Source: Siphonodentalium dalli
Lineage: Eukaryota; Mollusca; Scaphopoda; Gadilida; Siphonodentaliidae
Direction: 5' to 3'
Assembly (NCBI GenBank): GCA_032622095.1
Contig: CP136061.1
Span: 26,166,991-26,230,990 of the forward strand
Length of the DNA stretch: 64,000 nt
Positions 1 through 13,374 of this stretch are shown piece after piece. Position 1 is the first letter of the stretch; every line of letters begins with the position of its first letter. The notes beneath the pieces are model-generated. The model saw nothing but the letters and a program-made list of their open reading frames with translations, had not been told where the DNA came from and did no database searches. The position numbers and the translations under genes are program-made.

Positions 1-447
1 TTGAAACACTCTATTGAAACACTCTATTGAAACATTTCAACATATCTGGGTTTGCTCCGGTCAGTCAGTAATTAGACATTATTAATAGCATATGTATTTA
101 CTTGTACAATTGATGTAAATCGCCTTACTATGGACGACTGTTGGTGGTATTTTTCCCGCAATGCTTTGCTAAACAAACTTTGATCTGACATCTCTTTTCA
201 CCATTGCTTAATTACAACCTTGTTTTCGATTATATTATGTATGCACAAGCATCTTGTTATTATTAGATTTGTATTACACCCCTATGCGCGATTTCAATTG
301 AAAACTCTGTTAATTAAAAGTGGTAATATCACTAGTGAATTATGTCATTTCCCGTGACGCCAATGACGTTACGTCGCTTACTGATCTAGAATGAATTTTC
401 GATGGTTGGTCTTTCTCCACATCGGGATATCATGCATTAATTAAATA

Positions 448-594
448 GAGTAATCAATTAGTTCCGAGAATTACATTCAATAATTCACTCGAGGCGAGAG
501 ACGTTTGGGTAAGAAACGCGCACCCGTTTCTTACCGACGTCTCTCGCCTCTCGTGGATTATTCAACGTAATTATCAGAACCAATTGATTACTCT
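448..594. repeat. Foldback (MITE-like) palindrome
   Basis: The outer ends GAGTAATCAATT and AATTGATTACTC are reverse complements. The arms continue inward through GGCGAGAGACGT and GGTAAGAAACG to a short loop near 521. There is no ORF. The structure fits a non-autonomous foldback element about 147 bp long; no target duplication was established. The flanking stretches 1-447 and 595-734 show nothing recognisable. Confidence 0.75.
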
Positions 595-734
595 CTATAT
601 ATTCCTTAACTTTTTTTCTAATTTACGTATGTGCCAGCTTACGTCATGCATGTACTAACGAAATGGATTTTCTCATCCCAAATATGTGACCAGTATGTTT
701 CATGTGTGACCCATTCCCTGATTTACACTGCTGG

Positions 735-894
735 CATTGGTGTGACTAGTATATATACTCGACTTTCAGTGATGGTATTTGTGCGTTTAGTATATATATC
801 ATTACTTTCAGTGATGGTATTTGTACGACTAGTATGTATTCTTTACTTTCCGTGACGGTATTTGTACGACTAGTATATATGTTTTTACTTTCAG
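735..894 (+). repeat. Four 42-bp tandem copies of a splice acceptor
   Basis: The segment ACTTTCAGTGATGGTATT recurs with a 42-bp period, with AG or AG-like positions near 768, 810, 852 (mutated to TCC) and 894. The last copy is the one that joins to a meaningful phosphatase exon. The earlier copies duplicate the pyrimidine tract, the AG and the first bases of the exon, so they are potential decoy acceptors. Confidence 0.7.
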
Positions 895-1030
895 TGACGG
901 TATTGGTGCCACAGGTATTTTCCTAGCGGCTGATTATCTTATAGATCAGAGCAGAATGGAAAGCAGCATTGATGTCCTTACTTGTGTTCAGAACCTCAGG
1001 GAGCAGAGAGCGGATATTATCCCTGAGCTT
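895..1030 (+). CDS. Receptor-type protein tyrosine phosphatase, penultimate visible exon
   Basis: This 136-bp exon lies between TTACTTTCAG and the donor GTAAGT (1031-1036). Its translation contains DGIGATG followed by IFLAADYLIDQSR and VQNLREQRADIIPEL. This is the conserved end of a PTP domain, from the second half of the HCSxGxGRTG phosphate-binding loop to the MREQR helix. The catalytic Cys would be in the exon to the left, outside what I can identify. The loop position normally held by Arg reads Ala (DGIGATG instead of DGIGRTG), as expected for an inactive membrane-distal D2 domain. Codon phase matches the next exon exactly. What is seen is the exon and motifs; the receptor class is inferred from the D2-like loop and the long tail. 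Confidence 0.85.
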
Positions 1031-1621
1031 GTAAGTACCATGATGTGTTAACTAAAGTCCAATTTGCTTATTAGTCCTGGGCTGGTAGTACCCCTCGTGC
1101 ACCCCACTACTTAACTTCTTTCGTTATGTCCATATACCCTAATGTGTACTGGTCAGGAAAAATGATGTTAACAGCAAATATGTTGGGTCCTAGTGTACCT
1201 ACTTGGTCAATGTTTAGCCTTACTCAGTAACCATATTTTTCGATTATGATAGGGTGGGGAAACAGTTAATGACAAGGCAGTGACAAACTGTTATGTGTTC
1301 AATCGAAACACTATATATACTTTGTATTATCAATTTTCAAAGAAATTACCCATTTACGATGATAAAGTTTTGACACAATCGTATTCAATCAATGTATCAA
1401 AGACAACAACCGATCGCTGCCTGCTCAATTCACCATCCGATGAATAGAGAAATATAGTTCCCATATAATTCCGTTTATTTCGCAAATAGCTGACGAATTT
1501 CATCATAAAATTTCATCATATAATATATTCCCTTCTGGGAGATAAAAACAAATGTTCAACCACGAGTGTTTTGAGAACTTGAGAGTATAAATTATAGTCA
1601 ATAATGATTCCTTTGTTCTAG
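1031..1621 (+). other. Phase-0 intron of the phosphatase gene
   Basis: The donor is GTAAGT and the acceptor is CTTTGTTCTAG. The 591-bp sequence between them is AT-rich with no feature I recognise. Confidence 0.8.
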
Positions 1622-1945
1622 GAGCAGTATAAATTTCTATATGAAGCAGTGAACAGAATATTCATAGACAACACTTATGATAGTCTGCCATACCAGAGAC
1701 CGACAAACTACGATCGACTGGAGAGGAATCAACCATCTGCTGCGAATGTGGCCATCGATAGAGACAGCACTTATGATACTGTGCCAAACCAAACACCGGC
1801 GAATTACGACCAATTCGAGACGAATCAGCCATCTTACAACCAATTAGAGAGAAACCAGCCGTCTGCTGCGAATGTAGGCGGTGATCGAGAATCAGCCTAC
1901 TTAGTTCCTATTGCACATTCCACAAAATCTGGGACTGTGGTGTAA
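1622..1945 (+). CDS. Receptor-type protein tyrosine phosphatase, terminal exon with Tyr-rich tail
   Basis: The exon opens with EQYKFLYEAV, the classic last helix of a PTP domain, in phase with the upstream exon, and runs to a TAA at 1943-1945. The remaining ~85 residues form a low-complexity cytoplasmic tail with repeated NYDRLERNQPSAANV-like units and several Tyr-containing motifs (NTYDSL, STYDTV, NYDQF, SYNQL, SAYLV). These could be phosphorylation-dependent docking sites, but that is inference. No canonical AATAAA follows within the next few hundred bases. The encoded protein would be membrane-anchored, with this tail in the cytosol. Upstream exons are not in the window. Confidence 0.85.
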   Translation, partial: EQYKFLYEAVNRIFIDNTYDSLPYQRPTNYDRLERNQPSAANVAIDRDSTYDTVPNQTPANYDQFETNQPSYNQLERNQPSAANVGGDRESAYLVPIAHSTKSGTVV

Positions 1946-2335
1946 ATGACCCCAAATAATATGGTTTGAATTTCGAATTTAGAACAGCGTGGAAAATTTA
2001 TGGTGATATTGTTACCATATTCATATTATAAAACATCTCATCATTTTAAACACCTCGCTGTCACTTCCGTATTAAGTGACATCCGACGGTGATGTTGAAT
2101 GAGAATTTGCAGAATTTCTGCACAACGAGACAAATTTTATTTGTGGGTAGCACGCAATCAGAAGTAATTCAAAGGAAATTGCTGTTCGAGCAAGACCTCA
2201 TGTTCAAAAGCAGATGGACTGGTTATTACTATACAGACAGCACAGATAGATATTTAAGAAAACACGATTTGACCGGCATACACCCCAGTTCAGCAGTTCA
2301 AAATCCCGTTCCGGGCTTTATTAGGGAAGTTCAGC
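1946..2335. other. 3' flank of phosphatase gene
   Basis: I see no further coding sequence. At 2270-2320 there is an inverted fragment of the 172-bp satellite unit found to the right (CCCCAGTTCAGCAGTTCAAA). Confidence 0.5.
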
Positions 2336-3950
2336 AGATTATCACCTAAAATGCTGATCAGCAGATTTCCCGATTTTAGTTTAACTGAAATATAACGACG
2401 ATTTTGAACTGCTGAACTGGGGTGTATGTCGGCCAAATAGTGTTTTCTTTCTGGATTTCATTATGAACCATCAATAAAAAGTCATTTGCGCAACATATAC
2501 CCGACTATCCTCGTTAAAATCGTTTAAACTGCGTTCGGGGTATGTGCTGAACTGCTCGATATGAACTGCTGAACGGGATTTTGAACTGCTGAACTGGGGT
2601 GCAGGTCGGCCTATTTATTTTCTATCTCTGTACTTGGTTATGGCCCATCAATTACAAGTCATTTGCATAACCTAAACTCTGCTTACTTCTTTACAATTGA
2701 GTTAAACTGCGTTCGCGATAATCTACTGAACTGCAGTCGCCCTACTGCTGTACGGGATTTTGAACTGCTGAGCGGGCATGGCGGGCGGTCGAAATGTGTC
2801 CCCTTCCTGTATTTCCCTATGTTCCATCGATAAAAAATCATTTGCACATTATATACCCGACTATCCTCGTTAAAAATCGGTTGAACTGCGTTCGATGGAT
2901 TCTGCTGAACTGTTCCCGATAAAGTGCTGAACGGGATTTTGAACTGCTAAACCGGGGTGGACGTCTGCCAAATGGTCTTCTATCAACGTAGCTGGTTATA
3001 GACCATTGATAAAAAGCAATTTGCATCACCTGTACCCGATTATCTTCGTTAAAAATCAGTTAAACTCAGTTTTGGAGAACTGCTCCAGATAAAGTGCTGA
3101 ACGGGATTTTGAACTGCTGAACTGGGGTGTATGTCGGCCAAATCGAATTTTCTTCCTGTATTTCATTATGCTCCATCGATAAAAAGTCATTTGGACATTA
3201 TATACCCGACTATCCTGGTTAAAAATCGGTTAAACTGCGTTCGTGGAATCTGCTCGATGTGAACTGCTGAACGGAATTATGAACTGATGAACAGGGGTCG
3301 TCCAAAGGTTTTCTATCAACGTACCTGGTTATGGCCCATCGATCTCAGGTTATTTGCCTCACCTACACCCGAATATCTGCTTTAAAAATCGGTTAAACTG
3401 AGTTTTGGAGAATCTGCTGAACTGTTCCAGATAAAGTGCTGAGCGGGATTTTGAACTGCTGAGCTGGGGTGTATGTCGGCCAAATCGTGTTTTCTTCCTG
3501 TATTTTATTATGGACATCAATAAAAGAGTCATTTGCACAACACATACCCGACTGCGTTCGGGTAATCTGCTGAACTGCTCGATATGAACTGCTGAACGGG
3601 ATTTTGAACTGCTGAACTGGCCAAATGATTTTCTATCCATGTACCTGGTTATGGCCCATCAACTACAAGTCATTTTCACCACCTAAACTCTGCTTACTTC
3701 GTTACAATTGAGTTAAACTGCATTCGCGATAATCTGCTGAACTGCAGCCGCCGTATTGCTGAACGGGATTTTGAACTGCTGAACGGGCATGGCGGGCGGT
3801 CAAAATGTGTGCCCTTCCTGTATTGTCATATATCACTTATATTACGTGTCATTTACACAACCTACAACCCGCCATCTTCGTTATATTTGAGTTAAACTAA
3901 AATCGGGAAATCTGCTGATCAGCATTTTAGGTGATAACCTGCTGATCAGC
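2336..3950. repeat. ~172-bp satellite array framed by inverted repeats
   Basis: About nine diverged units carry TTTTGAACTGCTGAACTGGG at roughly 172-bp spacing (near 2402, 2580, 2757, 2936, 3108, 3275, 3450, 3600, 3770). The array is bounded by terminal inverted repeats of about 60 bp. The left one (2336-2395) reads ATCACCTAAAATGCTGATCA and continues TTTCCCGATTTTAGTTTAAC; its reverse complement is at about 3887-3950. The architecture, TIRs enclosing tandem repeats, is that of a non-autonomous transposon with a satellite core. Short ORFs inside are frame accidents. Confidence 0.8.
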
Positions 3951-6900
3951 TGTTGACTCGCACAAGTTTTGTAAGTTGCTATATGATGATAATTTGCCAA
4001 TTAGATCAGATGGTGTTGCATCACAAAGATCATGTCATTTTATTAAGTTTCCTCCACCTTCTTGCCGGTGGATCTGATAGTATGTAATTGAGCAATAAAG
4101 CTATACATCTATTTGGTTTAGGTGATTATGCCATTCGTCATATGTAGACCAAATATACTGGTAGTAACTATGTGATATTGGCCACATACATGGCCTAGAC
4201 ATTGGCCACACACAGAGAGCATGTACCTAATACCAAAGGGAAGTGCATGGCGGAATATAGGTACAGGGTGGAAACTTCCGTCAAAATTGATACTAGTGCA
4301 GTGCGGAGTAGAAGCACAGGTGGAAGCATTCTTACAAAAGGCAATAATTATTCAAATGCCATGAAGTGCAAGAACGTAATAACATAACGTAATAATTCTT
4401 GTAAGAAGATATCTGTTTTGCGACCACCACTTTGAGAACCAATTTGCGGGTATTTTATTATTTGTGGAGACCTGAATAAGCATCGTGTAGGGTGGAATGT
4501 TTTTAATGAATAAAAACGTATATTTTTATTTGGTACACAAGAGTAGCGTTTGATTAAAATAATATTGGCAAAACTTTCAATGCTAGATTTATTTCAGGAA
4601 GCACAATATATTAACTTTTGTACATGTAAAAATTTACCAGTACTTGTATCTGTTCCTTAATTATGTATTTCACTGTAGGTTGAGGTCCCAACTCGAAATA
4701 AGTGACTGCGAGTGATTATGCTTTGCGGTGCATTAAATTATGGAATTTCTCCTGGGAAATTAATTCAACGATTATTGCGATATCGGCTCACAAAAGTGAC
4801 AGAAAAGCATGCAATTTCGAGTTGGAACCTTCACTTACATTGATGTACATTATTAAGGAACAGATAATAACTAAGAAATATATAAGGTTTCCTGCCAAAC
4901 CTTCAAAATGTTCCCAGGTTTTGTACTGGTGGAATATGATATCTACGGGCATTAGCCAGAGTAGAGAATCATGGTACGATCTAGTGTGTGTATAGGCAAT
5001 ATTGCTTGAGTGATACTCACTTTGAATACATTGATTATATCGTATGAAATTTGTTGTTAACAATTTCCTGCGAGTTGAGTAAATATAATTATAAATTTGT
5101 CAGAAATCTATCAGCTAACCGCCAAAATGGAAGATTCTGGTGGTGGTATCACTCGCCCAATTTTTATGCAATCATTTGACGAGAAAATTCTCCATGGACA
5201 TTTTCACATCCGTGTATAATTCGCAGACTCCTGGGGAAAAATAGCAATGAAACCAAAATATACTATATCAGTGACAAGGTCCATAAGTCCGATTATGGGA
5301 ATAACACACCATCTATCATATTCATCATAGATTATCAAAATCTTTTCACTCAGTCATAATATATTTCAGTGTGCCTTATTGACCATGACATTTCCTTTCT
5401 TTTGATGTATAACTACTACTGTAATTTTGGGATTAAAATGTGTCGCCAGTCTCACTGTGCACCTAATATTATCAATAATTCTAGAACATTGTCAACTCAG
5501 TCAAAATATGCCCCAGTATCTTATTTGGGCATACAATTTTCTTTCATTTGATATATAACTTGACGAACGCAATATAAGCGAAATTGACATAACGTACGAG
5601 GAATTCTCAAGTTCGGCAATTACGATCGTAATAATTGAATTGGTATCCGTGTATAATCACAACTGACTGGACAGGGAAACTGACGACCGTTTTTCGTCGG
5701 TAGGTTTTGCTCGTTTCCAATACGATATCTCGACTTCCCTTCATTTCATACTGTCATAATATACGTCAAAAGAAAGAAGATTTCATGGCCAAAAATACAC
5801 AATGAAACATAGTGTGACTGAGAAGAAACATTTTGAGAATCTATGAGGAATATGATAAATGGTTTGTTTTACCCAAAACATTACTTGTAAACCTTGTCAC
5901 TGTTATATAGTTATACCTGGCAGTTTCCCCAGGGGCCTGTGTTATAAATAAAATGAAATAACAATCATGAGTACTTGTCTGTATATGTGTATATAAATGT
6001 ATTGTATGACACGCATGCACACTGCAATTGTATCATGTATGTCTATCTCTAAAGACTTCATATTAACATGCGCGTTTCTCGGATTGCAAGGCTGTGATGT
6101 AGTCATATCGATTTCCACAATCCGTGTTAATTTCACTCAAACCTTATTAACCATGCGTGCAGGGGTAACACGCTTTTTTTTACAGTGTAACCACCATGGA
6201 ATCCAGCCATTTATAGGGCCATCTCCAAAAATACTCAACAGAATATATCCCACAAAAGAAGTAACGTGAGTCAAAAATGAGAGATAAGTGCACTCAGGTA
6301 TACAAAGAACCAAATATAACAACCTGATAATTATAACGAAAATGAGTAAAGGCTTAACCATTTCAAGAGCTGCACAAATATCCTGTACCTGCCAGTGCAT
6401 TCTCCTATATATATATACGAGTCTCGTATATACATGTATAACAGAATGTGCTGGCTTTAAAAATTAAGGTAAATATTGTTAGATCAATGTATTTTCATAT
6501 ATGCGAGGATTCCTATGTGAGACACGCATATATAAGAGAACGCAAAATTACAGAAAGCTCCAGTCATGAAAGTGTTAGGCCATTTACTCATTTTCATTAT
6601 AATTACCATTTTGGTTTACATTAATGAATTTTGCATTTTTAATTCCTGAATCAAATTAATTCATTTGCATACGTTCTGTTGAATAGAGTAGAACACATGT
6701 TCACGCTGGCGGTAGCTATTTTAGCCATTTAGCCATTAAATTGTAAATGGCGAAGAAAGAAAATGTCCAAATGGCGAAAAAAATGGCTAAAATAAATTCC
6801 TCCCGAATGTGTCAATCTGGACACGGTGGCGACTTACTTACTTTAAAAAATGATTTATAAGAAATTAACCATTGAAATTGGACATCCGGACAACAAAGGC

Positions 6901-8587
6901 GTCAATTCGGTTCAATTCAAGTCCGCACCTCGTGTATGTTACACGATTCGATGGGCTTGGAGCAATTATCAATATGTGTACAATGGTGTTGATTTCATGC
7001 AGTGTCCATGGCGGACGCTTTAAGTGACGGGGGTTTTTGTTGTGAGTCAAATTTCCAAAACCGATCGATCTTTCCAAGTAGCCGCGATTAAAATTCACCT
7101 AATTGCGTAGTCACCAGGGTATACTTACTATTTCCCCGCGGTTTGAACAAATATACAAATATGCACCAAATATGCATATGCTTAGATAAAACTATGCACA
7201 CGCTGGCAAATAAATAAAACCATTTCAGGTTGCGTTCAAATATCGTATTGCATATTTTCGCTATATGTTAATACACCGAATATTTGTGATGGTCAATAAA
7301 AACTTTCGTTCTGTATGGAATCGTTTTGCAGGATGTTATTGTTATTTACAAGTACTCATGTTGCTTATATTACATTGTTATTGTTTTCTTTTGTCAATAA
7401 AATGTAATATACGTTCAATTTATCTCAAAATATGTTCCCAAATAAGTGGCTAAAGTAGATTCAAAGTGGATACAAATATTGGTATTTGGCTGACACAATG
7501 GCTAAAGGAATGTCTAGACCAGCGGGAACACTGGACTAGAACATGGTCCAATAAATGGATGGATTAACGTAAGTCTCACTTTAAAGACAGCCAAGGCGTT
7601 CATAGTGGGTCAATGTGCAAAAATATAAAATTCTGTAAAAATATCACCAGTTAGGGTGGATACACACATGCATGTAATTTCTGTATGTAAAACCCATGTA
7701 TTTTACATGGTCACACCGATCATTAGTCGCCTGCGCGCGATCGGACAATTTCAACAGGGGAGACAAGTGAGCAGTTATAAGCCATTATCAAACTAACTGC
7801 TATCAAGAAATTCCAGGCCAGTCATAAATTCTTTCATGGATGCCGAAATGAATAAATCATCTCTGATATCTGTTGCTGTTTTTCAGGAGTTTTAATTCTT
7901 TTCAAAAAGTGTTTTGAGTCCATCGATTTTATACTTCATTTGTTTATCGTCATTTCAGGGTAATCCAAAATAAAAAATAAAATGTGCAGAAATTGAAGCT
8001 CTTTTATTGCGATTGCATGCGATACACGAGTGTTTAATGTTCAGTAACAATCCGATATCGTCCTATAATACCTTGAATAACAGGCATTGGAAAATTATGA
8101 CACACAATACCGATTCGTTGAGATTCCTTGGATAGTTTAAGAGCGAGCTCATATGATATCCCCCCACTTTTCACCCAGACTTTACATAACAGTATATGTT
8201 TTTCAAACCAAAGGTTGACCAAGTTCCTAAATATCACAATTTTAATGTGTACACGCTTGAATTATAACATTTTGGACCATAATCCATGATTGGGCAGGGG
8301 GCTGGTTTTTGAAAGCTTCGAATGACTAAGGGATTTAGTTAAATGTATCAGTCGGGATTATATGGGCATGAATGTACAATATTTTTAACTTAAATATTCC
8401 AAAGTTGCAAAATTTGAATATACATATATAAGACAAGAGAGGAAAGTTGACTTAGTTATGAACTCCTAGAGCTAGACAACCTTTTCCCCAGAATGAAGAC
8501 ACACAGCAAACCACTTTCCGCACTCAAATTTAAAGCTGTAATATTATGTTCATAATTATATGAAAGCATAAATTGCTGAATATTATA
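3951..8587. other. AT-rich host non-coding DNA
   Basis: I find no supported gene. Two degenerate relatives of the GCATTCTCTTATATATGCGAG palindrome family (see 13118-13374) lie at about 6391-6460 and 6508-6545. The ORFs here are short and lack family signatures or plausible splice structure. Confidence 0.5.
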
Positions 8588-8591
8588 TTAA

Positions 8592-11471
8592 AGGTACTCA
8601 TTCCGATCAGACGCTTCTAAATTACTATTTATTTGGCTTCGGGGGTAAACAATATTCGATTTGAGTCGAGGAACCCACCCATCAAATCTCATGGTGATTA
8701 GATATCGATGTTTGAAGTTTGCTGTTTCTATTGTTTGTGGACCAGATCTTATCCAGGGGCCTGTTTCATGAAGCATGGTCATAAGATGATCTTAAGATGG
8801 ACTTAATCTAAGATCTAAGGTGGATCTTATGATGTAACTTTTCCGTTTCAAGAACGCGTTTCACAAAACAAGATTAAGTCCTACTTAAGTAGTAAGTTAA
8901 GTTCCCGCTCATTTAGACTGGTTATCGACAATTTTCTACAGACCGGAACGAAAAAATGTGGGCTTTTGCAATCTTTATGTACGGCATTGAGAGGTTATCG
9001 AGAAAGAGCCGAGTCCGAGTTGACATTATTGTGTGACAGGGATGCTGGATAGCGGCTGGGATGGGTTGGGCGAATCAGCGCATGTATCTTAGTGTCTATA
9101 GTCAATGCATGGCCTTATATTAGCATATGTATCTTAGACTTGTATGAGTTCCACGATGTAAATTCGAACATGAATACATCGCAGGCTCTTAAAATGACGA
9201 GCTTTGCGTTTACTGACGAGTGGCGGTGTCAGAAATAAGACAATATAATTATATGGATCGATGCATGACTGCGACCATGCATTCACTCCGAGTTAATCAA
9301 CTAGGAGCAATGATCAGGCGGCGATTTTTTTTATGAGAGCCGACATAACTCGTATATTATCGACCACCGCTTTCTACGTGTAGCAATAATCAAAATAAAT
9401 CGGCGATGTCATCAGGACACACATAGGTCATTTTTCGATTCAAAGGGAAATGAAAAATATTTGTTAGAGTAACTTTTTTTTATTATTTGTATGCAGATGT
9501 TTTATGCGGTTGTCATACCGTGATATATATATAAAACTACGTTTTCGTTAGCACATTCGTATTAAGGGGTGTCATACCATACGGGTGTGTATACCATATA
9601 TACAATATGCTGTACAACGGTCATCCAACCAGCCTTGAAAATCACGACATATGGGCGTGGGAATAAACTCAATAAAAATAATATTCTCTATAGAAAATTG
9701 TCACTATTTCTAAAATATATTTTAATAAAGAGCGTTTGTGTTACCTTTCCTATATGACATATCTGCTTTGTAAACAGCCGACGGAAATTTGGAAAGAGGA
9801 AAGAATCAATACGTTAATTGATCTCATTTTATCCCATCTCCCACCCACACATGGAATAACATAGAGGAGATTGTGAGCTTTGAGCTAGGCAATAATTCTT
9901 ATCAAAAGTTTAATTCGTGGGTAATACAATTTTATAATATATATTATCTATAGGTCACACGCACAGCTGATAATTTACTATATCCTACATTCGACGAGGC
10001 TCGGGGTGGCTAGTTGGTCTCTGTGGGGGCCGAGGGGGGGGGGGGTACATCGTGCAATTTCCAACTGCACCCGCCCCTTCATTGAACCGGGCCAAACTTC
10101 CATGTTCGCGAAATGCCATGTCCACCCCACCCGTTGGATTTAAACTTTCCAATTGGTATCTCAAATATTCCAAAAGTTCGAAATTTCAAATCTGACGCCC
10201 CTAAAGTTGGTGATTTTCGGTTGCTGCTGTTTGTCTAAAACAACACATTCCTTTACTAGTTAGAAATTCAAACAATTGAAACCTATATATAGTGTACGAT
10301 TAATGTTCTTGTCAGGCATGAAATTTTCAATTGCTAAACATTTTGACCAAAGTGTGTGTGTGTGTGTGGGGGGGGGGGTGGGGGGGGGGGGGGGGTAGAC
10401 AACACCCAAACCCCATTCGCCACGTCCCTGATGATAAGTCTGTACTCTGAATTGTTTTTACCAAATTAACCCTATGGTTATACGGTGGGGGTGGGGTTGC
10501 CCTCTCCAAACATTGGTTTTGGAATGTTTGAAGTACCAGTTGGAATGTTTAAACCCAAAGAGAATTTGGTGTTGTTTAAGAGGATGTAGTTGGACATTTC
10601 GAGGCGAACACCCCCTCTCACTCTGTAGCCACGACCCTGTATACCAGACGACGAATTGCCCACCCAGAGAATGTACAGATATCTCCGTAATTGCAAAATA
10701 ACATAGGCCGCCATACTTGTGATCGATATGCCACTTATCACGTGGGTCTTAACTTTAAGATTATCTTATGACACCTCACAGCAGTCTTAAAGTTAAGACC
10801 AAAGTTAAGACCATCTTAAGTTAAGATCTTGTTCGTGAAACGCACTTATGACTGAAGTTTGAACTTATGATCATCTTAAGTCCCAACTATGTCATAAGTT
10901 GCTTTCATGAAACAGGGCCCAGGTTGATGGGGTCTGACGCGAAAACACAGTTAAAAAGCGCGCTCGTGCAGTTAAGTATGTACCAGTCATTATACTGATT
11001 ATCGCCCTTGCATTAAAATATCATAATTATTATTAGACACGCCCTAGTATCTGTCACAATACACTGTACCTAGGCATGTAACATACACAGAACCAACATT
11101 TTCTGTGCATAGCTGTAATAAATTGTCGAGAGCCAGTCTAAAAGCGCGCGAACTTAAATTAATACTTAAGTAGGACTTAATCTTGTTTTGTGAAATGCGT
11201 TCTTGAAACGGAAAAGTTAAATCATAGGATCCACCTTAGATCTTAGATTAAGTCCATCTTAAGATAATCTTATGACATTGCTTCATGAAACAGGCCCCTG
11301 GACTATGTACTCAAACGGACAAATTGCGGTTGTAAGATGGATAACTCGAAAATCAAGTGGTTATTATTGTTTGAGCTTTGATGGGTGGGTTCCTCGACTC
11401 GAATCAAATATTTTTTACCCCCGAAGCCAAAGAAATAGTAACTTAGGAGCATCTGATCGGATTGAGTACCT
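8592..11471. mobile_element. TTAA-flanked inverted-repeat transposon, non-autonomous
   Basis: The element starts AGGTACTCATTCCGATCAGA and ends with the reverse complement (TCTGATCGGATTGAGTACCT). It is flanked on both sides by TTAA (8588-8591 and 11472-11475). The terminal inverted repeats run about 340 bp each (8592-8930 and 11130-11471) and include GGGGCCTGTTTCATGAAGC. TTAA duplications are typical of piggyBac and Kolobok elements; which one applies is not decidable here. The 2.2-kb interior holds G-rich simple repeats (10030-10043, 10355-10396) and a further AAGTTAAGACC foldback around 10745-10920. There is no transposase ORF, so it must be mobilised in trans. Confidence 0.85.
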
Positions 11472-11475
11472 TTAA

Positions 11476-13117
11476 TCACTCGTAGCAAACAGACACGACA
11501 GAAATGACTGCCAACTACAATATTTATAAGTCAGGAGTGGCTTCGTGGGTAGGGGCAGGACTCAGGGTGCTGTATGACCCCACCCACCCGTCGAGGAAAT
11601 ATCAATGATCAGTCTGGTAGCTTCCGGGATAATATAGCCCCCCCCCCCCATGTTAGGTATCATATTCCATGCGTTGGAGAAATCCTGGAGCCATCATTGG
11701 TACAAAAATCAAGTGAAGACTGACAATGATTTAAAAGGAAAGTCCAACATTTGAGTTATCGTGATAACAATTATTTTAAGCGGCCTGACGACTTCGTTCA
11801 GTCAACGGCTCTCAGCACATTCAGAGCTTGGTTCAATGTGGCCAAACATAGTCGCAATCATTGGGTTCTCAGCGAACACAGATTACATTGTGTGTATGAT
11901 CCACGTAAAACGACAAATACACGACATTCACAGATATTACATGCATGTGTGTATCCACCCCAAGAAGAGGTATTCTTATTATTCATTATTGATAACTCTC
12001 CAAAAACAAACTATTGTGTGATGACACCGTTGTTATTTAACCCTATACCCAACAAAACGGCCACAAACGCCCAAATAAAGCTTCAACAGCCTAAAATTTC
12101 TTCGGTCTGTCTCAATAACACCCAGTCTGAGTAAACTCATACCTAAATATTCATTACAACATTGAATATAAGGTCTGACGGATAACATCGATATTTCATT
12201 TCCAAGTCCTCGGGATTCCGTAATCTGATTGATTGCGTAAATTATTTTCCGTCCAATGAAACCGTATGGGTTGATAAACAAGTGTTAATGGGCGGAGACT
12301 CCCATAATGTCACCTCTAAATATCATTCTGAACTCCTCGACCTGTGACCTCTGCGGCTGAACTCCTCGACCTGTGACCGCGACGAGGTTTGCCGAATGCT
12401 CTAAATATAGTAACACAGCGGAATTTCGAGGCTTGCAAATTCAACAGAGACAGAAAAAATTGCTTCGAAATTATATATTCGGTACGATTCCGATTAATTT
12501 GAAGGATGTGCTGGACCTGATAGATAGGCCTGCGTATGGTACCAACTTGGCCTCCCATAAATATAAATAGAACTTTACTCATGTCCGTGTATTTTTTATT
12601 TACTTTATTGTAACATATGTGGTTTGCAAATCGACAAATTATTTGCCGTAAAAAAAAAGTCATCTGAAAGTCAAACACCGAGGAAATGACTTAATTTTAT
12701 GCTTTTAAATAGTTCTAAAGCATCATTTTTGATGACGACCTAATTTTTTGCTCTCGGATGCAGCTTTCCCGTTTATGCAGCGAGTTCATCTCCCGAAAAA
12801 AGAATAGTCGCACACACGACAAATATTATCTTCTGTAAGTTTTAATGTCGCGACACAGGCCTTCTGTGGGTTGATGAGTCGGCGAAGCACAACAAATAAC
12901 ACGTGGGGACACCTGTCAATCATCGATGTATTTAAAAAAATCCGTGACGTCATTTTGGGGAAGCTCTTCGCTGAATAGAAATGGTTTTGGCTACATTAGC
13001 TCCAGACTCTATATTTCAAATATTGAGTCGACGTTCACTCAGACTGAATAACACCATACAATTATGGATATCATTGGAACCGGTTCATTGACCACATTGT
13101 GATGGTTACAGTTATTA
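11476..13117. other. Host non-coding DNA
   Basis: Nothing is recognisable. A poly-C run lies at 11638-11649, and a 26-bp direct duplication (GAACTCCTCGACCTGTGACC) at about 12331 and 12359. The 127-codon open frame at 11751-12134 has no identifiable domain. Confidence 0.4.
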
Positions 13118-13374
13118 CCCTGTGCCAATGCATTCTCTTATATATGCGAGTCGACCATAGGTCGCCTCGCATATATAAGAGCATGCATTGGCCTAAAAAA
13201 AAATCTTACATTCTTTAACAATTTTATAATGTTCTCTTACATTTTTTATAATATTTTTCTACATTCTTTGACAATTTTATCATTTTTAATATGTGTTAAG
13301 CCAATGCATTCTCTTATATATGCGAGGCGACCTATGGTCGACTCGCATATATAAGAGAATGCATTGGCACAGGG
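13118..13374. repeat. Double palindrome element (TATATATGCGAG family)
   Basis: Two ~74-bp palindromes (13124-13194 and 13302-13367) each read CCAATGCATTCTCTTATATA, then GCGAG, to a centre with GTCGACCATAGGTCGCC, and back. They are inverted with respect to each other around an AT-rich 100-bp core. The outer edges are CCCTGTGCC and GGCACAGGG. A longer relative is at 51124-51574, indicating a mobile foldback family. Confidence 0.8.

Noticed and set aside
11751-12134. 127-codon open frame
   Set aside because: No recognisable domain, overlapping alternative frames, no promoter or splice evidence.
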